From: Symbiodinium natans
Taxonomy: Eukaryota; Sar; Dinophyceae; Suessiales; Symbiodiniaceae
Assembly (NCBI GenBank): GCA_905221605.1
Contig: CAJNDS010002673.1
Location: 231,584 to 295,583, forward strand
Length of the DNA stretch: 64,000 nucleotides
Direction: 5' to 3'
In this document: one piece after another, positions 45,301-54,300 of the stretch
Layout of the letters: each line of letters starts with the position of its first letter
Numbering within the stretch: position 1 is the first letter of the stretch
Position numbers and translations under genes: made by a program
Notes under the pieces: generated by a model
Told to the model about the DNA's origin: nothing
The model's database searches: none
Seen by the model: the letters and a program-made list of their open reading frames with translations, nothing else

Positions 45301-48300
45301 GCTTGCAAGAGTGGGCTTGCAGGATTCTGGGCTTTAGGGCTTAGGTTTAGGGGCTTTTCTTGATCTCCGATGCCCACTGCTTAGAGAGCCCTCCATGCCA
45401 AATGAGCCATGAGATTTCGGAAATCCTTGCAGCTACGCACATTCTGCAGCTGAGGCAACATCTCCTCTGCCGTCGGTCCTTTCGCAGTGGATAAAGGGCT
45501 GATTCAGATCCCCCATGATGGGCAACTCAGAAGCAAGTAGAACGGAGCAAAGTCACATACATGTTCGGGACTAGACGGCCTGCTTCGTCGGCTTTCCTAC
45601 CTAGCCACCTCAGCCTGAGACTCACGCCACGTCGCGCATGCCAGGCTTGCTTAGCCAACAGTTGAACTTTTCACTTTTTTGGGGGTTTCCTTATTTGCAA
45701 TTTAGTAGGAATACTACACTACTACAGTTCAACCTTTTTCCCCCCTAAAGCCCTCAACCCTAAACCCTCTTCTTTCTCAATTTTTGGAGAAGTAAGCAGG
45801 AGAACCCATGTTGTGAAGATCCACAACACCAACACCGGGGCTTTGCTGCAGTCGACGGTGCACCTCTCCGAGCCTCAGCTTCAGGGTTTAGGGTTTAGGG
45901 TTTAGGGTTTAGGGTTTAGGGTTTAGGGCTCAACCCATTGAGGCCATGGGGGGGACCCTTGTCCACACTAAACTATTTCGGGTGTAGGGAGGGCCCTGCG
46001 TCGTCTTTTGAAAATTTTGCGCCAGCACCGGTTGCGGCAAACCCCTAAATCCTAAGCCCGAAACCCCCCCAAAACAATAATGCATTCCTGTGACTGCAGG
46101 CTTTCAGCAAGCCTACGGGCAGGTTGCCTACAGGCCTGCCCAGGCCCCAATGGTAGCCCACAGGACAACAGTAGGCCTACGTACAGGCTACCCACAGACC
46201 CACCACAAGCCGATCACGGCTGCCCTTTCTCGTAACCTACCCACAGGCCTACATTTTACAGGCTACCCAGGCCTGCCTCTGTAGGTAGCCTACGTTGCAG
46301 TCACCCTGAATAGTGAGGGCCCGTTGAGGGAGCCTTTCGCGCATGCCAAGCCCTGTCAAGGAAGAAAAAGCTTCCATGGTCGAGGGCGACGTCCAGATTG
46401 CTGGGGCGCCTTGTCTATTTCTGTGCACCCGAACACCCACGTGGAGATGAACATCACATCAAAAGAAGGGTAGGTTGGGGCGAAAGGCAACACCCAGACA
46501 ATTCCAGGTGTTTGGGGGCTGGGTTTAGGGATATCCGGCTTTCTGGGATGGCCTGGCTGCCCCACCCACACCCCCGAACACTCACGCCATTCTTTGGGAG
46601 TAACTCCTTGTGCCCTGAAGCCCTTCAACCTTCTAGGGTTTAGGGCTTCAGTGTTGAGGGTTTGGGGTTTAGGGCTTCAGTGTTTAGGGTTTAGGGTTTA
46701 GGGTTTAGGGTTTAGGGTTTAGGGTTTAGGGTTTAGGGTTTAGGGTTTAGCGCCCCTTCGGGTCCGCAATCGAGCTGGAGGTGCCAGGTTCTGGCGCACC
46801 TGTCGATCTCGACTTCTCTGCCACCTTGCCAGCACGAGCACCTATGGGGGTGTTTAGGGAGGTTTAGGGGGGTTTAGGGTGGGTTTAGGGGGGTTCAGGG
46901 GGGCTCAGGGTGGTTTAGGGGAGGTTTAGGGGGCGTTTAGGGGGGGTGAGGGCGTTGTTTGGTGTTGAGAGTCTAGGATTCTAGGGCCTTTGCACCTAAA
47001 CCAAACATCAAGCCAGGTTCTGCACGCTTTCGGAAGTCCCCTAAGCCCGCTTTCCCGCTGTGAGCTTCATCCTGCTCTTTACACCCTAAACCTCCCCACA
47101 AAACGCTCAAACCTGACATTCATACCACTCGGGCTAAGGGTTTTGGGATGATGTAGGGAATGTGATCACGGCCTGCCCACTTGACTTCATCTGATTCATG
47201 CCCCAAACTCCGAAGCCCCAAGTCCAAGCCCTTCCTCTTCGGGTTCAGGGTTTAGGGGATTAGGGATAAACCTGAAACCCTAGATTCGAAAGCCTAAGCC
47301 CTATGGACACCCCCTGCGCTCTCAAGCCCACGCGCCGGGCCAAGCGCACCCGAAGTTCGGAATTTTAAAGTTTATGATCTTGAGCCCAAACAAGGGCATA
47401 GGGTTTAGGGGTTTAGGGTTTAAGGTTTAGGGTGTAGGGTAGGGTTCAGGGTTTATGGGTTTAGGGTTTCGGCAAGTCCAGGTGTGAGAGGGCTTGGCAT
47501 GTATAGCCCCGAAGCTAGGCCCATTTCAGGTGTGTAGTTTACCCCCCCCCCCCCCCCCAATATACACCTGATATAACTCTTTCTACAACTCTTTACATAA
47601 CTCTTTAGTGTCCCTATGCCTATGTTGGGGTTTAGAGTTTACTTGTGTAGGTTTTACAGGTATACCTCATTCAGAAGCCTGCCAAAAGGTGCCCCACTAG
47701 GCACGCCCTTCCTGAAGTTGCCACAAACGCAAACAACCCAAATTTTCTTTCCCCCTGGAAAACCCTAGGGTTTAGGGTTTAGGGTTTAAGGTTTAGGGTT
47801 TAGGGTTTGTGGTTTAGGGTTTAAGGTTTAGGGTTTAGGGTTTAGGGTTTAGGGTTAACCTGAAAGTACACGAAATCCTGAACCTCAACCCGTCCTCCAG
47901 GCCACACAAGGAAGCGTCACTGGCAAGTTGCTGCCTTCGGGCCAGCCCCGGCGTCTGCACTTTGCTGTTTTGGGTTAGGGTTTAGGGTTTAGGGTTTAGG
48001 GTTTAGGGTTTAGGGTTTAGGGTTTAGGGTTTAGGGTTTAGGGTTTAGGGTTTAGGGTTTAGGGTTTAGGGTTTAGGGTTTAGGGTTTAGGGTTTAGGGT
48101 TTGATTGGTTCGTGAAGCAGCAACCCTCAGCCGCTGTGGTGCAGGGGAATCCGTACATGGTGTTGAAGCTTAGCCTTCAGGTACCCACTGTTTGGAAGTG
48201 GGAACCTCAGGATAGGCTCCTCATCCCCTGGTTCTTAGTGGGGAATTGGGGGGGGGGGGGGGGGGGGATAAGGTACCCACAGAATCCCTTAAAGGGTATT

Positions 48301-51300
48301 GGTAGGGGGATATAGGGTGCCTCATTCCATCATTCCCTACTCGGAACCAGCAAGTCATTCCTGAGCTCCCCACTCAGAACCACCACGAAACCCGGAACCC
48401 TGGCTTCCTTGCACAGGGGTTAGGGTTTAGGGCTTAGGGTTCAGGGCTTAGGGTTCAGGGTTCAGGGTTCAGGGTTTAGGGTTTAGGGTTTAGGGTTGTT
48501 TTTGTTGAGTCTGGATCCTCCACCTGCTGTGGAGGAGGGCCCGGCAATCGATTTCAAAAGTGGCTAGAGTGGCTACATGAAGGTTTAGGGTTTAGGGTGT
48601 AGGGTTTAGGGTTTAGGGTTTAGGGTTTAAAAGTATAGGGTTACAAGGACTCGTACCCGACTTCAGGTGGTAAAATCGGAGCCAGCCGTTGCTTAAAACC
48701 CCCCCAAACCGTGCGGGCTGCAGCGTCGCTCGGATGGAGCCCTGAATAAACCCTAAACCCTAAACCCTCGGTTTTGGAACTTCTGTTCATCACATTTTGT
48801 GCAAAGAGCGCGGGGTTGTGGGTTATGTCCTGAACGCTGACGAACCGAGACCTTCAAGCCTTGCCTTGCTTGTGCCAGAGTGAGGGTCGAGACTTGGGAC
48901 GTCCTCCCTTATACTAACAGTCCTGAATAGGGACTCTTGTACCCCCTACGATAATCCCTATATAATAAGGAGCTGTTAGGATAAGACAAAAACATCCCAA
49001 GTCGAAACTGCCGAGGCTGCTGGATCAGCTCCATGTCCCTGGGAGCCTTGGAGAGGAGCTGATTGAGGCCACGCTGCTGGATGCAGGCGCGCCGCGCGCT
49101 TTAGGGTTTAAGGTTAGGGTTTAGGGTTTAGTGTTTAGGGTTTAAGGTTCAGGGGGCTTCCTGTGCGTAGGATGCGGGGGAACCCTTAACAGTGAACCCT
49201 GGGAGGGTCTATTTTTTCAAGGGTCCCCCTAATCCTATCCCCTAGCCTTAAGGGACCCCCTGGGGCCTTAACGGAAATGTGGAGTCCCTAAACCCTAAAC
49301 CCTAAACCCTAAACCCTAAACCAAACACAATGTGGAGCCCTGCAGCCAGGGACAGCTGCCAGTTACCGTCAAGGGGGGTCAGCGACAGGCTTAACTGTGA
49401 GGATTTCAGGATGGTCTCCTAGCGGTTTCAGGGTTTAGGGTTTGGGGTTTAGGGTTTAGGGCTAGGGTTTAGGGTTTCAGGGTTTTAGGGTTTTAGGGTT
49501 TTAGGGTTTTAGGGTTTTAGGGTTTTAGGGTTTTAGGGTTTTAGGGTTTTAGGGTTTTAGGGTTTTAGGGTTTTAGGGTTTTAGGGTTTTAGGGTTTTTG
49601 AGGGTTTTTGAGGGTTTTTGAGGGGTTTTGAGGGTTTTGAGTTGAGGGTTTTGAGGGTTTCGAGGGTTTCGAGGGTTTTGAGGGTTTTGAGGGTTTGAGG
49701 GTTTAGTTAGATTTAGGGGTTTAGGGTGAAGGTTAGCAGTGGTTGAGCCAAGATGTCTTTTCTCGCAGTGCATCCTCATGAGCCGGTTGGCATGGGCAAA
49801 CACAAATAAGACTTTCCCCGGCGCTGGCGGACTCATTGACTGTGCTTGTGACAGTCTAACTCTAAGCCCCAAGCCAGGATTTTCTGAAGGAACCACAGAT
49901 GATATGAGAACAGTCATTGTGACTATAATGTGCTTTTAGCGAGTTGCTTCTTATTTCCCTGGGTTCCCTCAGCAAATCCGTTTACTCGAAGCGCGAAGCC
50001 CAAACTCCCGATACCTAGCATACCAGGGGGGGAGTTTTGAGAATTGGCGGATGAGTCTGGGGCTCATGACTTGGGTTTAGGGCTTTTGCTTCTGAAACTT
50101 TCCGCTAGGCCAGCCGATGGTGTTCCTGCGCGCCGCAGATCTTTTCAAGGATCGGCCAGAGGCCGCCGGTGTGGGTTGAGGTTTGGGGTTTGGGATTTAG
50201 GGTTTAGGGAGCAGAACCGGGGTTGAAAAAGGGTTGTAGGGTTTGGGGTTTAGGGTTTAGGGAGCAAAACCGGGGTAGGGTGCTCTGGTGCTTTCGCTCG
50301 AAGGGCAGATACATGGTCCCTTTTTCTATGGTCCCTTACCTCCTTTAAGTCAAAGTATTCTGAATCTTAGGTTGCATAGGGTTTGTAAGGGGTATATAAA
50401 GGAATCCCCTTCTAAGGGCCCATATGAACCCCAAACCCTAAGAGTCGGGGAAATGTCTGCTTGAGAGGGGAGCAGCTTCGTGCAGCCGCACCCAAGGGGC
50501 GCTCCCTCAAAGGTTCATGGGCAGTTCTAAGTAGGGTTTGGGGCTTAGGGTGTAGGGTTTAAGGGTTTAGGGTTTAGGGTTTAGGGTTTAGGGTTTAGGG
50601 TTTAGGGTAGATATAAGTTTGGGGTTTAGGGTTGGGTAGTTAGAAGTAGGGCTATAAGTAAAGCAAGCTCTCTTGCAACCTAAACTTAGGGCACTCTCTG
50701 TAGCCCTACTTCTAACTACCCATGAACCTGAAAGTATAGCACAGCTTGCTCTACCCGCGGCAGCATCCTGCTTTTGTGAGGTTGTGCGACCCTAGACTTT
50801 GCATGAAGGTTAAGTAGGGTTCCGAGTACCTTGACCCCATCATGTAGTAGTGGGCCGTTGGCCCACAGCAATTCTACAATGACTCTGTGCTAAGAGGGAG
50901 CGTGGTGTTGAGATATTCAGACCCCCTCAGAATTCAGACCCCCTTAGGAGCGTGGAGACTTTTGATGGTCAAGCTTGGTTCCGTGCGCAAGCGGCAGTGA
51001 AAGTCCCGAAGCCTGAAAAGCGGGCCAGGCCCTGCACCCTAAACCCTAAACCTGCTTCAGCGAGTGCGAGAGTCGAAACCCTAAACCCTAAACCCTAAAC
51101 CCCTAGACGCCGAAACCTACCACGTGTCCTAAACCCTAGCTCATCCTGTGAGGTGGCCGCAGCTGCCCCGGCAGCTCAGGCGGAGGTTGAAGGGATACTC
51201 ATGTTATCCCATCGTTGCCGAGGGTTTAGGGTTTGGCGTTTGGCGTCTGGCAACACCCAAAAGGAGCCCGGATGCACAAGAAGCGCGTTGGGTTTCGGGA

Positions 51301-54300
51301 GGGTTTAGGAAACAGGGCGGCGAGTGAGGATGAAAGGTTTTTCTTAGGTAAATAGGTACCCGGGTGCAGGTCACATTGCACGTTGGGGCTCGCCCGCTTA
51401 CACCAGCACCGTGGTCGTAAAAATCCACAGGCGTGCAAATCAGGCCCATGGACCTTCTCCATAAAACTTAACTGTCCTGGAACCCTACTGAGGTTTAGGG
51501 TTTATAAAGTAAACCCTACGCCCGAAAATTAAGACCGAAATTGCATTATTTGTCTTCTAAGAGTAAGACCAACTCCTTCAAGATCACCCCTGAGAGACTC
51601 CGGGGCGTCACACGCGAAGGGATGGCTTCGAGTCTCAGGGAACACTTGGTGAGTGCTACCCGAAGTCATCCGATTTTTGACGTGACGTAGGACGTAGGAC
51701 CCAGTTACTAATGTCCCTGACTGGCAATCCTACCCCCTGAGGCATAGAACCCCTCCATGTGAAGGTGCTTAAGACGGATGTGGAGCTCTTGCGCCGAGTT
51801 GAGCGCGCCTTGTTCAGCCAGACTTGCTGCTTGAAGGTTCTTTGGGCAGTTAAAAGTAGGGTTAGAAGTACCTTAATTTAGGTTGGAACATAGGTTACCT
51901 GTCTGAGAGCCCTACCTTATGGCTACCCATGAACCTTCAAGTATGCTTGACTCCCAAACCCCCAAACCTTCAAACTCCCAAACCCCGATCCCCCGAACCC
52001 TCAAAACTCCCACGATGAAACCCATGCAGGGCTCGAAGCAAGGTATTGAGGACTTTTTGGGCTTCACTGTTGCACATCCTACGTGCAAGTGGGACCGGGA
52101 AAAGGCATGGTTTAGGGTTTAGGGTTTAGGGATTAGGGTTTAGGGTTTAGGGTTTAGGGTTTAGGGTGTAGGGTGTAGGGTGTAGGGTTTAGGGTTTATG
52201 GTTTAGGGTTTAGGGTGCACATGCGGGGAAGGCATCCGCGGTGTCGCTGCCGTGAAGATGGGCATCGTGCAGCGACTTGCCTGTCTTTGTGCTTCGAGAT
52301 CGCTCGGAGAAGAGCCATCTTGGCCCCACGGGGTTTAGGGTTTAGGGTTTAGGGTTTAGGGTTTAGGGTTTAGGGTTTAGGGCCCTAGACCTGGAGCTTT
52401 TTGATTCTGTGCTATTACTCGTACAATCCTGAAACCGTATCAACCCCAGACCTCCCAGGAATTGGGAAGAAGCCGAGAAGGTCTCGCCCTACACACCATT
52501 TGTGGCAGCCATATCTGCCGCGCCATCGCAGGACGGAGTTTCGTGCATGCAACTCAACTACAAGGTCACGGTGATGGCATTTGAGTTGAACACTTTGCAG
52601 TAACCCAGAACCCTGCCAATGTAGATACGCGTTGTATACCACGCACCCTACCTGTGCTGTCCTTCACCAATGCTTGGTAGCCCAGTGGTACCCTTTTCGC
52701 TTTTTTTGGTTCAAGGTTCCCTTATACCTTTCATATGATATGGTTAAGAATGGCGAAGTAGCTACGCTTGGTGTTGTGCTTCTCCTTCAACTGTGGCGAG
52801 GCTTCCTTGCTCTGCCCTGTTGCAGTGCACAGCATTGTTGGGAAGCGACTGCGCGTGTGCGCGTAGATGCCCAAAGTAGGGTCAGGCCTCCGCAACCTTC
52901 TCTCCTGACACCCTTGTCATGGCACTCCTGAGATGAGGGGCCTGGAGAGAAGAGAGAGATAGAGAATGAGAGAATGGGAGAATGGGAGAATGAGAGAATG
53001 AGAGAGGACGCTGACTTCACATCTGTGTGCGCCGCCTGTCTGCATCGAAGGTGTAGAGATCTAGGCTCAGGGGCGGGGGGTTGGTGTCAGCGTTCGCGAT
53101 AAGGAGTTCACAATTGTCGTTCTCGTTGGGTGTGCGTGTGCGTAGGTAAAATGTTGGGACGGACCATGGGATGCAGCCATATGCCATCCATCCCTGCAAG
53201 CCATCTCGCTACAAATTTCCTCTAAGCAGTTGGTAACTTGGGAATCAGTGGGTCCCTCCAATTGCTGCCTTGAAGCTGAGGTCTTCATGCAGAAGGTTCA
53301 CCAGGCCGCTTGGCTTGCAAAAAGTCACACCCTACAACACGTCACGGGGATGCGTTGGCTTGTTCAAAAGGGCTCCCACTTGGAGGTTCATGGTACTTCT
53401 TAACCAAGTATAACTCTACTTATAACCCACTTGTAAGCCCCTTAAGTGCCCTCATATGGTTATAAGTGCAGTTATAAGTACAGTTATAGTTGATTCAATA
53501 AGTACCCCTAAACCCTAAACCCTAAACCCTAAACCCTAAACCCTAAACCCTATAAAACCCAAACAGGAAGCTCCCAGGCCTACCCGGTGACGGGATCTGT
53601 TGCGACCGCCGCGGCTGCACTCCTGGACGGCAGCATTGTTCACGCAGCCGCGCCGGCAAAGTTGTTGATCAAGGTACTAAAGGAGGGACCCTTAAAAGGC
53701 ACCTTAGGGGTTATGGAATTAGGGGCTACTAAGGCATATAGGGATTATGTAAGGTGTATATATATATATATATATAGGGGTTATATAGGGGAATAAGATT
53801 CAGGACCCTAAGCCCTAAACCCTAAACCCTAAACCCCTCAATTTGACATTGTGGCAGTGCTTCTGGGCCTGGACGGCTTCGTTGCCTGCGAGCCCTCCTC
53901 TTTCTAGCTTTTGATCCAAGGTTTACGGTTTAGGGTTTAGGGTTTAGGGTTTAGGGTTTAGGGTTTAGGGAGTTTAGTCCATGACTGTTGTTCCATCAAG
54001 AAAACCTACATCTGAACCCCTGAACCCTGAGCCCTAAACTCTATATAGCCCTAAACCCTAAACCCTAAACCCTAAACCCTAAACCCTAAACCCTAAACCC
54101 TTCCCTCAGGGGTGGCAAAAAAGCCCTGCATCCCGGACTTCCACCAGCCAAGTCCGCTGGGAATCACCATGGCAGGCGAGCGGGCAGCGTGGTGCTTCAG
54201 AATCTGGCGAAGGTGAGAAACATGCCCAGGCACCCGGTTGCAACGGTTTTTTGGGGGTTTAGGGATTAAAGTTTAGGGTTTAGGATCACGCCTTGTTAGT

